Shown here: positions 25,274 through 34,164 of the stretch, piece after piece
How positions within the stretch are numbered: position 1 is the first letter of the stretch
How the letters are laid out: each line of letters opens with the position of its first letter
Translations under genes and position numbers: made by a program
Notes under the pieces: model-generated
What the model saw: only the letters and a program-made list of their open reading frames with translations
What the model was told of the DNA's origin: nothing
Databases searched by the model: none
Source: Akkermansia sp.
Lineage (GTDB): Bacteria; Verrucomicrobiota; Verrucomicrobiia; Verrucomicrobiales; Akkermansiaceae
DNA: 45,164 nt
Assembly (NCBI RefSeq): GCF_020860705.1
Contig: NZ_JAJBTT010000023.1
Coordinates: forward strand, 1-45,164
Reading direction: 5' to 3'

Positions 25274-26911
25274 ATGCCGCCCTCACGCAATAGACATTCC
25301 GCCCAGAAGGTTTTCACCTGGGACAAGATCAAGATGGCCCTGGCAGCGGCGGAAGAAGGGTTTTATATCTGGAATATCAAAACGGGCGTGATCCATTACA
25401 CGGACCGCTGCCTGACCATGATGGGGGCCAGCCGCAAGGAAAAGGCCCCCAATATTTTCACCCAGCCCGAGCTGACCATCCACGAGGAGGACCAGGCTTT
25501 TTTCTCCCAGGAGGTGCGCCGTTACCTGGACGGCCATTCCCATATGCCCATGCGCATTGAGATCCGGATGAAAAAGCTCAATTCCAAGAGCTGGAGCTGG
25601 GTGCGCATCAACGGCATCGCGCGCAGGGACAAGCAGCGCCGCCCCGTGATGCTGGTAGGCGTGTGGGTTAACATCACCCGGCGGAAAACGGCGGAACTTC
25701 GCGCGGCGGAGGACAGGGACCTGTTCCACACCCTGATTGAACATATTCCGGACAGCATCTATTTCAAGAACCGGGAATCACGCTTTGTCCTGGCAAATAC
25801 GGCTACGGCCAATAAATTGGGCGTGCCCACGCCGGCGGACCTGACGGGACGCACGGACGATTACTTTTTCGATCAAACGATGTCCGATATTTCCCGCAAG
25901 GAGGAATTGGACATCATGGCTACCGGACGCCCCATCCGCGCCCGTCTTCATCATGAAACGTGGCTTCACAAGGATGACTCCTGGAGCCAGATCAGCAAGT
26001 TCCCGTGGTATGGCCGCAATGGAGACCTCAAGGGCATCGTGGGCATTTCCAGTGACGTCACCAAGCTGGTGAAGACGGAGATCAAGGCCACGGAAACGGC
26101 CCGCATTCTGGAGGAACGCAACAGGTCTCTGGAGAAGGAAATAGATTTGGCGCGGGAAATCCAGTTCGCCCTGCTTCCCTATGAGATTCCCTCCCGGTCC
26201 CATACGGAAGGCGGTCTGACGCGCCATGTGGATTTCCACCATATTTTCACTCCTTCCGAGGGGGTTGCCGGGGACTGGTTCGATGCCTTTCCCGTGGGCA
26301 ATTCCGGCGTAGGCGCCATCGTCTGCGACGTGATGGGCCATGGCATCCGCGCCGCCCTGATCGCCTCCATGCTCCGCGGCCTGATGGAACAATTGTCCCA
26401 TCTGGCGGACAATCCGGCGGCTTTTCTTTCTTCCCTCAACCACCAGCTTGCCAAGATTCTGCAACGGGCGAACACCACCATGTTCGCCTCCGCCGTTTAT
26501 CTTTACCTGGACTTGGAAACCGGAGTCATGACCGCCTCCACGGCAGGGCATCCGCATCCCATCATCCTGGGTGCGGACGGAGTCGCCCGCAAGATGCCCC
26601 TGCCCAGGGGAATCGCCCTGGGATTGCTGGATGACGCCACTTACCAGAACGCCCAGTTCCCGCTCCTGGCAGGTTCCCGCGTCCTGATGTACACGGACGG
26701 CCTTACGGAAGCCGCCAATCCGGAAGGGGAGGAATTGGGCGTAGGCAGGCTGATTGATTATTTCAACAGTTCCTCCCCCAGCAGCACCAAGGATTTTGTC
26801 CATCAGGCCCTTACCTGCGTCGCCAAATTCACCGGATGCACCAATCAGGCCGACGATATATGCATGCTGGGCATCAGTTATTCCGAGCAGGAGGAAAAAC
26901 CGCAGAATTAA
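25274..26911 (+). CDS. PAS-PAS-SpoIIE/PP2C-type serine phosphatase
   Basis: A 545-residue soluble signalling protein. It has two PAS domains (about 15-140, with a PAC-like end GVWVNITRRK, and 150-270, starting LFHTLIEHIPDSIYFKNRES and ending GISSDVTKLV). A coiled-coil linker follows (ILEERNRSLEKEIDLAREIQ), then a PPM/SpoIIE catalytic domain (about 300-540). Metal-binding Asp residues are seen in GDWFDAF (Asp334), CDVMGHG, MYTDGLTEA and QADDICML, so the enzyme looks intact. This RsbU-like layout usually dephosphorylates an anti-sigma-factor antagonist in a partner switch, but no STAS protein or kinase lies nearby. Coupling to the adjacent ECF sigma is inferred. Confidence 0.93.
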   Translation: MPPSRNRHSAQKVFTWDKIKMALAAAEEGFYIWNIKTGVIHYTDRCLTMMGASRKEKAPNIFTQPELTIHEEDQAFFSQEVRRYLDGHSHMPMRIEIRMKKLNSKSWSWVRINGIARRDKQRRPVMLVGVWVNITRRKTAELRAAEDRDLFHTLIEHIPDSIYFKNRESRFVLANTATANKLGVPTPADLTGRTDDYFFDQTMSDISRKEELDIMATGRPIRARLHHETWLHKDDSWSQISKFPWYGRNGDLKGIVGISSDVTKLVKTEIKATETARILEERNRSLEKEIDLAREIQFALLPYEIPSRSHTEGGLTRHVDFHHIFTPSEGVAGDWFDAFPVGNSGVGAIVCDVMGHGIRAALIASMLRGLMEQLSHLADNPAAFLSSLNHQLAKILQRANTTMFASAVYLYLDLETGVMTASTAGHPHPIILGADGVARKMPLPRGIALGLLDDATYQNAQFPLLAGSRVLMYTDGLTEAANPEGEELGVGRLIDYFNSSSPSSTKDFVHQALTCVAKFTGCTNQADDICMLGISYSEQEEKPQN

Positions 26912-27040
26912 CTGCCGCATCTTTCCCTCCCGGAGGATTCGGGAATTCAGGCCCCAGGAACCCCGGCAACACAGACGGCCCGCAAACCAGTAAAATGGCG
27001 GCCACCTGTTTTTCCCATGCCGGCACATGGCCAGGAGCCG

Positions 27041-28291
27041 TCATGTTGCCTCAGGACAATCTTCTGGAGAGAATTTGAAGTTGCGCCAGAACGGAACGCT
27101 CAGCATCCAGACGGAGAACAGGGCTTCCAGGCCGCCCGCCATGATGATCGTCGCCTGCACTCCCCAGACATCCACCACCGCGCCCCAGCCCATGGCCGCC
27201 AAAGGCTGCACGCCGATCGTGACGATGCTGAACAGCCCCAGAATGGCTGATTTGCGTTCCGGGGGCGCCAGAAGCTGCACGGCGGATGAAGAAGTGACGA
27301 AGAGGGAGGACGTAGCCAGACCGGCAAAGAAGAAGCAAAGGGCCTGTATTTCCACCACAGGGATGATGCCCGCCACGCACAGTGCGCTCCCCATCCACAG
27401 GGTGCCGGAGGAGAGCTTGGCCCCCACCCTGTTACTTTTGCGGGCAAACGGCAGGACAAAGAGGATGCTCACCATGGCCCCCGCACCCACGGCTCCCAGA
27501 ATGAGGCCGGTATTCCTGGGGTTTCCGTGCATCAGCGCCGGAACAATCTGGTAGAGGGACTGCCCGCAGATATTCTGGATCAGCGCGCTGATCATGATGA
27601 AAAGCAGGCTGCGCGTGGAAAATACCGCCTTGAGCCCGGAGGCTTTTCTTCCGGCTCCGCGCTGTTTTCTGGGAGCGGAAGTATCCGTAATGCGCCCTTT
27701 CAGGGAAAGCAGGCAGCCGATCAACGGCAGGCTTGCCAGCACGTTGCCGCCAAAAGCGGTTCCGGCCCCCCATTCCGCAATGATGTACCCGGCGAGCGCC
27801 GGACCTATGGCCCGGCACGTATTAAATACCAGGGAATACATGCCCACAGCCTCCTGGAGCTGCCTGCGAGGAATCAAGTCGCCTACGAAAGCCTGCTGCG
27901 TGGGAAAACCCACCGTCTGGTTGACACCCATCACCAGCCCGGCGGCGTACAAGTGCCATAATTGGAGCATGTCCAGCATCGTCAGCAGAAACAAGGCTGC
28001 GGCCACCAGCCATTGAACGCACTGCACGGCGATCAGCAGTTTTCTACGGTCAAAGCGGTCGCCCAGGCCCGCCAGCAGCATCCCGCCCAGAAAGAACGGG
28101 AGCGCATTCAGGGCGGCCAGCAGCCCCACCGCCGTAGCGGAACCGCCGGAGATGTCGTACACAAGAATGCCCATGGCCGTGACCTGCAGCCACATCCCAA
28201 TCAGGGCGGAGGCCTGTCCGGACCAGAAGATTTGCAGGTTCCTCACCTGAAGAGGCTTGAAGAAGCCCAGCCAGTCATTCAGCCATTTCAT
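27041..28291 (-). CDS. Major facilitator superfamily exporter
   Basis: A 416-residue inner-membrane protein with about 12 hydrophobic segments and the MFS loop motif GLGDRFDRRKLLI between segments 2 and 3. The N-terminal layout (FKPLQVRNLQIFWSGQASALIGMWLQVTAMGILVYD) matches the MFS_3/EntS-like group, which exports small molecules such as siderophores. Substrate unknown. The gene converges with the phosphatase gene and lies 86 nt from the M60 peptidase gene, which is transcribed ahead of it in the same direction. No terminator is seen between the peptidase and exporter genes, so co-transcription is possible. Confidence 0.88.
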   Translation of the reverse strand: MKWLNDWLGFFKPLQVRNLQIFWSGQASALIGMWLQVTAMGILVYDISGGSATAVGLLAALNALPFFLGGMLLAGLGDRFDRRKLLIAVQCVQWLVAAALFLLTMLDMLQLWHLYAAGLVMGVNQTVGFPTQQAFVGDLIPRRQLQEAVGMYSLVFNTCRAIGPALAGYIIAEWGAGTAFGGNVLASLPLIGCLLSLKGRITDTSAPRKQRGAGRKASGLKAVFSTRSLLFIMISALIQNICGQSLYQIVPALMHGNPRNTGLILGAVGAGAMVSILFVLPFARKSNRVGAKLSSGTLWMGSALCVAGIIPVVEIQALCFFFAGLATSSLFVTSSSAVQLLAPPERKSAILGLFSIVTIGVQPLAAMGWGAVVDVWGVQATIIMAGGLEALFSVWMLSVPFWRNFKFSPEDCPEAT

Positions 28292-28377
28292 TCAACCGTG
28301 CCATCCTAAGCTCCGGCTCCGGAACCGTCCAGACGCGAGTGCGGCAACGGAAAAGCCTCTACTCTTCCCGGCCCGTT

Positions 28378-30324
28378 CTATTCCTCTGCCGTATAGCAGG
28401 CCGGGTAGTCCTTGGAGGGCAGCCAGACGGGCAGATTCTTCATCCTGTCCATGGCGCGTTCGGAAACCGGCATGCGCCAGATTTTAAAGAAAGGCCCCAT
28501 GTTCTTTCCCGTGACCTTGGAAAAAGCGTTCATGACCCATTCCCATTTCTTTTCATCGCTCAGTTTGCCGTTGTCATACGGCTTGTCATGGAACTGGAGG
28601 GCTACCTGCCGGAAGGCGTCAAATCCCAGATAATACATCAGCTCCACCCAGAAGAAGAGCTGTACCTTGTTGGGCGCTTCATTGTAGGTCTGGGTGCCGG
28701 AGAAGTATTTTTTCATCTCCGCGCTCATTCCGTAGGGTCCCATGCCGCCGCCCCAGCAGGATTCAAAGTTTTTCCCCGTACCCATCACTTCACAGAGCAT
28801 GGAAAAGATGTTGACGGAAACTTCCGTCTGCCCCTCCATCGTAAACGGAGGGGACTGGTGGTTATGCCCCAGCTCATGCCACAGCCCCCAGCTTCCGGAC
28901 TGGATGATGGAGCCGCTGGCAATGGGGGCTGTCCAGTCCTCCGTGGCCATGGCGGGATAGCCGGAATGCCCTGCCCCGGCGGAAATCTGCCTGTCCACCA
29001 CAAAACGCATCGGATGATGGAGGCGGTCCGGCTTAGTGTCCCACCCCATGATCCAATCTTGAAGGGCCATGTTTTTTTGCAGGAATTCAGCCGTTTTCTG
29101 AACATCCGGGCAACGCTTCAGCTGCTCTACGGGCATCGTGACGATGAGGCGCGGCATGCAGATTTCCCCCCACGGGGCCCTGGTATTTTCCAGCTGGGCG
29201 GCCCATTGTTCCGGAGTCGTTTTCCCCAGAATGAACAGCGGGGCGGGAACGGCTCCGGAGATTTGAACCTTGAACACCTTTCCCCTCTTGGACCGCTGGC
29301 CCACATTTACGTAAACCAGGCCTCCCATCGGGTTCACCATTTTCACGCGGCCCCGGTCCGCCGGAACCTGCATGGTTATTTCCGGAACTCTTTTCCATTC
29401 GTCCAGCTTGTGCAGGCTGTCCGTATGGCACCCTATGCGGATGCTGACCGCGCTGTCCTTGGGTGCGCCGGACAGGGAACAGGAAATTTCCGCTCCCGGC
29501 GGCGCGTACAGCCCCGTACTGTGCCAGCCGCCTATGTTGGAGTCTATTTCCACCGTGCGCCTGACCATCTGCGCCCCATCCTCAGGAACGCCGGGAAAAT
29601 CCTTCGCCGCCGGGCACGCTTTCAGGGAGGAAGTCTTGGCATCCTTCCATTCCCTGCATTTCTCCAGAAGCTCCTGCATGCGCCGGGCATCATTCCCCTT
29701 TTTCCACGGAGCGGCTCCCGTAGGGAATTCCTCCATTCCTGCCATTTTTTCAGCCTTTTCCCATGACCATGTTTCCAAGGGTTTGTCCTTCTCCATGGCA
29801 ATTTCATCCTTGGAAGGGATGGAATAAACGGACAGCTCCGGCATTTGATTCTTCACAGGCTGGGGAAAGCGCCCTTCCGGTTCCGGCTCCTCTTCTTCCA
29901 CAGGAATATCTTCCTGCTGCCGGCGAGCCTCTTCCTCACGCTGCCGCCGTTCCAGCTCCTCCCTTCTCTGCTTTTCCTTCTCGTCGCGCGCGGCTTGCTC
30001 CCGTAACTTTTGAGCCGCCTCCTCGGCCTGCCGTTTCTTCTTTTCCATGGATTCCTCAAGAGACTTTTTCGCCTCATTCCTTGCTCTTTCCTCCCTTTCC
30101 CTGATCAGCTGTTCCCTTTGAATTCTTTGCTTCTCAGCGGCTTCCCTGACAGCCTTCTCCTTTATTTTACGTTCGGCCGCCAGTTCCTGCGCCGCTTTTC
30201 TCTTTGCCAGGTTATCCTGATACAGATAATACCCGGCTCCCGCGCCGCAAACCAGCAACAGCACTAAAAACCAGCCCACAGCGCTCCCCCTGCATACGTT
30301 ACGGGAAAAAGAAGAAATGTTCAT
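28378..30324 (-). CDS. M60-family (enhancin-like) metallopeptidase with membrane anchor and coiled coil
   Basis: A 648-residue protein in three parts. An N-terminal transmembrane segment (about 17-36) is followed by a highly charged Glu/Arg/Lys/Gln coiled coil (about 38-150) and a peptidase M60 domain (about 250-640). The zinc motif HELGHNHQ lies at 483-490 (His483, Glu484, His487), with the third ligand probably Glu501 in GQTEVSVN; the site looks complete. M60-like enzymes of Akkermansia are known O-glycopeptidases acting on mucin-type glycoproteins. An uncleaved anchor and coiled-coil stalk suggest tethering to the inner membrane rather than release, which is unusual for a mucinase. Substrate is inferred from the family only. 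Confidence 0.9.
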   Translation of the reverse strand: MNISSFSRNVCRGSAVGWFLVLLLVCGAGAGYYLYQDNLAKRKAAQELAAERKIKEKAVREAAEKQRIQREQLIREREERARNEAKKSLEESMEKKKRQAEEAAQKLREQAARDEKEKQRREELERRQREEEARRQQEDIPVEEEEPEPEGRFPQPVKNQMPELSVYSIPSKDEIAMEKDKPLETWSWEKAEKMAGMEEFPTGAAPWKKGNDARRMQELLEKCREWKDAKTSSLKACPAAKDFPGVPEDGAQMVRRTVEIDSNIGGWHSTGLYAPPGAEISCSLSGAPKDSAVSIRIGCHTDSLHKLDEWKRVPEITMQVPADRGRVKMVNPMGGLVYVNVGQRSKRGKVFKVQISGAVPAPLFILGKTTPEQWAAQLENTRAPWGEICMPRLIVTMPVEQLKRCPDVQKTAEFLQKNMALQDWIMGWDTKPDRLHHPMRFVVDRQISAGAGHSGYPAMATEDWTAPIASGSIIQSGSWGLWHELGHNHQSPPFTMEGQTEVSVNIFSMLCEVMGTGKNFESCWGGGMGPYGMSAEMKKYFSGTQTYNEAPNKVQLFFWVELMYYLGFDAFRQVALQFHDKPYDNGKLSDEKKWEWVMNAFSKVTGKNMGPFFKIWRMPVSERAMDRMKNLPVWLPSKDYPACYTAEE

Positions 30325-30469
30325 GCGTTTGAAATTTAGAAGAAACCGCTATCATTTCTGCATTGCAGACAATCCTTGTCAATAGGATTCTTCCTGTTCT
30401 CCGGGCGCATTCCTGAAAGGAAGACGCCAAAAACGGATTTCCGGCGGACAGTACAGCGCACCGAGCTCC

Positions 30470-31345
30470 TCAAGAAGCCGTCTTTGGGATTTCCATCTTC
30501 ATCCCGAAATGGGGGAGTGCTCCATGCATCAGGCCATCCAGCACGCCACGGGTACGCGGTTCCGGGCTGACATATCCATGGCCGCAGGCAACCATGGCTT
30601 TCACTTCCTCCGCCGCATTGGAGGGACAACACCGGAACGCCTCCGGCAAATGGCGCATGGCGTCCAGGTCATTGTGACCGTCACCGAAAACGGCCACATG
30701 AACGGGCGGCACGCCAAATTGCGAAGCCACAAAGGCCAGTGCGGTTCCCTTGTTGTAATCACGGTGGCTGAAGCGCAGATAGGGGCCCGCCCTCTGCGTG
30801 ACGATTTCCTCATACGGTCCCACCGTATCCTGAATGACGCCGGAGACATCGTCCAGCCCGCAGGCGTCGTTCACCACCAGGGAAAAAGCGTCATTAGCTT
30901 GCCTCCGGAGATCCAGCCCGGAAAACCGGCATTCCAGATGGTCCATCAGAGCCTCCAGCATGCCGCCGTAACGGCTGAACAGGTCATCATGGGCAATGGC
31001 GCAGGCATCATTCCATGGAATGCCCGGCATCAACCGTCCTTCCGCATCCGCCAGATGAACGTTCCGTTCCATCGTCACTGTAAAATCCGGGGCGAACGCT
31101 TCCGGATCATCATGAAACATGTCCATCAGCCCCTCCCGCAGATAAACGGGATCCCTTCCCGTATTGACGCCCCAGAGAACACCGTACTGGGCACGCAGCC
31201 CACGCATGATGTTGAAAAAAACACGCCTCTCCTCCGCAGGGCCGTTCAATGTAAACAGGGTATCGTCAAAGTCAAAGGAGAATAGGTACCGGGACACCCA
31301 GGGCATCGGAAGCGCCCGGACCGGCAGAAAACGCATCAATTCCAT
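30470..31345 (-). CDS. HAD-superfamily hydrolase, sucrose-phosphatase-like / Cof type
   Basis: A 291-residue HAD phosphatase. Motif I is FSFDFDDTLF (nucleophile and acid Asp), motif II is VNTGRD, motif III the Lys in DYNKGTALA and motif IV GDGHNDLDAM. The cap between motifs II and III fits the C2 type, as in sucrose-6-phosphate phosphatase and Cof proteins that dephosphorylate small sugars or cofactors. The start is 1 nt from the OmpA-domain gene stop, indicating an operon with the two preceding genes. A 145-nt gap separates it from the M60 gene. Confidence 0.88.
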   Translation of the reverse strand: MELMRFLPVRALPMPWVSRYLFSFDFDDTLFTLNGPAEERRVFFNIMRGLRAQYGVLWGVNTGRDPVYLREGLMDMFHDDPEAFAPDFTVTMERNVHLADAEGRLMPGIPWNDACAIAHDDLFSRYGGMLEALMDHLECRFSGLDLRRQANDAFSLVVNDACGLDDVSGVIQDTVGPYEEIVTQRAGPYLRFSHRDYNKGTALAFVASQFGVPPVHVAVFGDGHNDLDAMRHLPEAFRCCPSNAAEEVKAMVACGHGYVSPEPRTRGVLDGLMHGALPHFGMKMEIPKTAS

Positions 31346-31346
31346 T

Positions 31347-32789
31347 TCAGGACAGCCCTCCCTTCGCCCTGGTTCGGCTTTCCGCCCGCACGACGGGTTC
31401 CGCCAGGGGAATATCGTCCTCCACCGGTTCCGCCGCGGGAATGTGCTCTTCCACAGGCTCTGCGGAGGGAATGGTTTCCGGAACAGGCTCCGCCTCGGGA
31501 ATGTTTTCCTGCCGGGGTTGGGGCCTTTCCTGAGGCAGCGGAGCGGGACGCGCTGCCGGAGCGGCGGAGGGGGGACGCACCGCAGGCGCCGTTGGCTTTT
31601 CTGCGGCGGAAGCCGGGATCTTTGCCCGGGCGCCTACGCCAGCGCGCACCTGGCGGGCAATGGGCGTATTCATGTCCACCGCATAAGTCACAGGCAGGCT
31701 CCCGGCAGGGATTTCCTCTCCCGGCTTGCGCATGTGAATTTCCACCCTCCGGTTGGCGGCCTGGGCATTCTGGTCCCCCCTGGTGGAAACCACGGGACGG
31801 GACGCCCCGCACGCACGGATGTACAGCCTGCATTCCCCGTTAGGGCGGGTCAGAGCAATGCCGTTATCCTTCAGCCACTGGCGCACGGCATTCGCACGCA
31901 TCAGGGAGAGAACGGCATTGTATTCCTCGGAACCAAAGCTGTCCGTGTGCCCTTCCACAATGAAAATCGTATCCGGGTTTTTCATCATCAGCCCGGCCAG
32001 CTGAATCATGCTGAGACGGGCGGAATTTTTCATCACCGCCTTGTTGTATTCAAAGAGAAGGTCCGCGCCCAGCCTGCTGTATCCGCTGTCCTTGCCCAGG
32101 GAAGACTGGGCCATCAGCTGGGAAAGAGATTTGCTGCCGTCCGGCAGGTGGGAATCGTCCTGGCCGCCCGCTCCCTTGAGCTTATTGTTGTACCATTCAT
32201 CCGGGTTGACCATGTCCGGCTCCGCCGTCTTGATGGTCACCGGGCTGGCGGAAGTTTTCAACGCTTCTGGCGGGGAAGGTTCAGGCACCCCCTTGGCGAT
32301 AGCCTGCATATCCACCTGCGGCATTTTTGGGGAAAGGGATTCCGGAGGAGCCGGTGTCACCGGATCGGCGGAAAAACTTGTTTCCCCCGGAGCGATCACC
32401 ACCTGTTCCGGCATCATGTCCTCCAGGTCCGGCAACTCCGGCGGCACGTCCTCAAGCTGTTCGATATCCGGCTTTTCCACCACTTCCGCCACATCCGGAG
32501 CGGGACGGTCATCCGCTTTCAGGACAATTTTCTCCGGCAGCGGCTTCCGGTCCTCCGGCACAACGGGAGACTTATGCACATGAATCCCCAGGTCAAACCA
32601 GCTCAGAACGATGAAGCCCAGGTAGTGCACCAGCAGGGCCGCGAGAAAAGCCCCTACCGCCACGGCAGCCAGATGGCGCGGCGCAGGCAGGATGAAACGG
32701 CTGCGACGGCGGCGGTTCTCGCGTAATTCACGGCTGTTGTCCAGATTCGCACTCACGGAATATTCAACAAAAGGAGAGACACGGTTCAT
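31347..32789 (-). CDS. Inner-membrane-anchored OmpA-domain protein with C-terminal IPxAEPV repeats
   Basis: A 480-residue protein. Residues 1-38 are Arg-rich and cytoplasmic, 40-64 form one membrane segment, 75-235 are Pro/Glu-rich and probably extended. Residues 241-353 are an OmpA C-like peptidoglycan-binding domain (LFEYNKAVMK, EGHTDSFGS, NRRVEIHM). After a Pro/Ala-rich stretch, four exact 10-residue units starting I-P-x-A-E-P-V occur at 430, 440, 450 and 460. The anchor plus extended linker resembles TonB or MotB-like proteins that bridge the inner membrane and the wall, not an outer-membrane OmpA. Its start overlaps the preceding hydrolase-like gene by 4 nt. Function beyond wall binding is unknown. 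Confidence 0.85.
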   Translation of the reverse strand: MNRVSPFVEYSVSANLDNSRELRENRRRRSRFILPAPRHLAAVAVGAFLAALLVHYLGFIVLSWFDLGIHVHKSPVVPEDRKPLPEKIVLKADDRPAPDVAEVVEKPDIEQLEDVPPELPDLEDMMPEQVVIAPGETSFSADPVTPAPPESLSPKMPQVDMQAIAKGVPEPSPPEALKTSASPVTIKTAEPDMVNPDEWYNNKLKGAGGQDDSHLPDGSKSLSQLMAQSSLGKDSGYSRLGADLLFEYNKAVMKNSARLSMIQLAGLMMKNPDTIFIVEGHTDSFGSEEYNAVLSLMRANAVRQWLKDNGIALTRPNGECRLYIRACGASRPVVSTRGDQNAQAANRRVEIHMRKPGEEIPAGSLPVTYAVDMNTPIARQVRAGVGARAKIPASAAEKPTAPAVRPPSAAPAARPAPLPQERPQPRQENIPEAEPVPETIPSAEPVEEHIPAAEPVEDDIPLAEPVVRAESRTRAKGGLS

Positions 32790-33901
32790 GAGCCGGAAGG
32801 AGCCGTGCCCGTAGCGGGTGCACTGTAGGATTCATGTGACAATACCCGGGGCATGGGCATGCGCGTATTCTCATGGATCCATTCCGCAATGCCAGCCTGC
32901 AACTCGTCATCTCCGGCATAGACGTTGACCTTGTAGGGTTTCTCAAATTTCTCTCCCTTCTTTCCTTCAACGGAGTGGAAGAAGGTCCGTTCCCGGGTGC
33001 CGTAGGGTTCCCCTTCCCGGATAGATTCATAGAGCTGTTTTTTCTCGTTCTTCACGGAATCGTAAATGCTCAGGCAGTCCTCCAGCGTGGAAAAGAAGTA
33101 CTGGTTCGTGCAGACGACCATGACCGGATAATCCAGCTTCAGGGCATCATCCACGGGAGCCACGTCAAAGGTACTGAAATCCGCCCTCCAATCCACGCCG
33201 GCGTCCAGAAGCCAGTAGGCGGGATAGCACAGGGGCTTGCCCCAGTCCTGCTCCATCTCCCGGACGGCCACGGTTTTAAGGGAAGGGAAGCAGTCCATGC
33301 TGACCATGCAGCGGATGCGGGGGTCTTCAGAAGCAGCCTTCAACAACACGGCAGCGCCAAATCCCTGCCCCACGGCGGCCACCGGGGGCAATCCCCCTTC
33401 TTTTTGGGAAACGGCATCCAGCAGCGCCGTCACATCTGCATATTCCTTTAATCCATACGTGCAGAATTTCCGTGAGTTATCTTTTCCTCGCGGATCCCAT
33501 ACCAGACATGTGTAACCGGCGGCGGTCAATCCTTCCGCCAGCGGCAGGGAGCCTTTCACCCCCTGATCCCATGAAGTGGCTATGACGACCAGCTCCGGCT
33601 TCGCTTCCAGATGCGGCATGCTGCCGCGCATCTTCAGGATATCCCGCACACGGCTCTGGCGCGGGGACAAGGCCTCCGGCCTCCCCGGACGCACCAGATA
33701 GCCCTCAATGACCGTACCGTCAGAAGAAACGGCTTCCAGAGGCTCCATCACCAGGGAATCCGCAGCAGGGGATGATGCGGAGGACTCATTCCCTCCCACG
33801 GGAATAAGCAAAGGAGTGGACACATACCAGGCAAACCACACCAGAACACCTACCGCCGCAAGAATGAGCAGAAGAAACAGTTGAACAAGACGTTTGAACA
33901 T
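32786..33901 (-). CDS. Alpha/beta-hydrolase-fold membrane-anchored protein lacking the nucleophile Ser
   Basis: A 371-residue protein with an N-terminal hydrophobic anchor (about 5-30) and an alpha/beta-hydrolase-like fold facing the periplasm. Core strands include LVVIATSWDQGVKG, GYTCLVWDPRGKDNS and VAAVGQGFGAAVLLKAA. At the nucleophile elbow the expected G-x-S-x-G reads G-Q-G-F-G (178-182); the codon for residue 180 is GGA, so the Ser is truly absent. A later acid (PVMVVCTNQYF region) and a possible terminal His (VLSHESY) remain. It may be a non-enzymatic binding protein or use another residue. First gene of the operon with the OmpA-domain protein; divergent from the LptF/G-like gene. Confidence 0.75.
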   Translation of the reverse strand: MFKRLVQLFLLLILAAVGVLVWFAWYVSTPLLIPVGGNESSASSPAADSLVMEPLEAVSSDGTVIEGYLVRPGRPEALSPRQSRVRDILKMRGSMPHLEAKPELVVIATSWDQGVKGSLPLAEGLTAAGYTCLVWDPRGKDNSRKFCTYGLKEYADVTALLDAVSQKEGGLPPVAAVGQGFGAAVLLKAASEDPRIRCMVSMDCFPSLKTVAVREMEQDWGKPLCYPAYWLLDAGVDWRADFSTFDVAPVDDALKLDYPVMVVCTNQYFFSTLEDCLSIYDSVKNEKKQLYESIREGEPYGTRERTFFHSVEGKKGEKFEKPYKVNVYAGDDELQAGIAEWIHENTRMPMPRVLSHESYSAPATGTAPSGS

Positions 33902-34164
33902 GGAAAGGCTGTATACCCGGAAAGCAGTTGTCGGGGATGTTCTATCCCATCCTGTTTACGTTGACAACACTCAACTTCTATCAGGAGAATATCCCGCACA
34001 CGCCATCCCGGCACAGACGGATCCTGCCGCACTGCGTCTCCGGAGCATGCACATGCAGGCACGCGCCCTGGCAAGCCTCCGCACCCCCGCCTCCCTCCCC
34101 GGTGCCCAAATAACGCTTTATTTCCCTCCCTTGATCTGGCATCCTTGTTCCACCTTTCCTTTTC

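Noticed and set aside
25778..27028. Minus-strand open frame of 416 codons
   Set aside because: It is antisense to the PAS-SpoIIE phosphatase, whose catalytic motifs are intact on the plus strand.
26912..27040. Terminator between the convergent phosphatase and MFS genes
   Set aside because: Only short imperfect inverted repeats without a supporting T run were seen.
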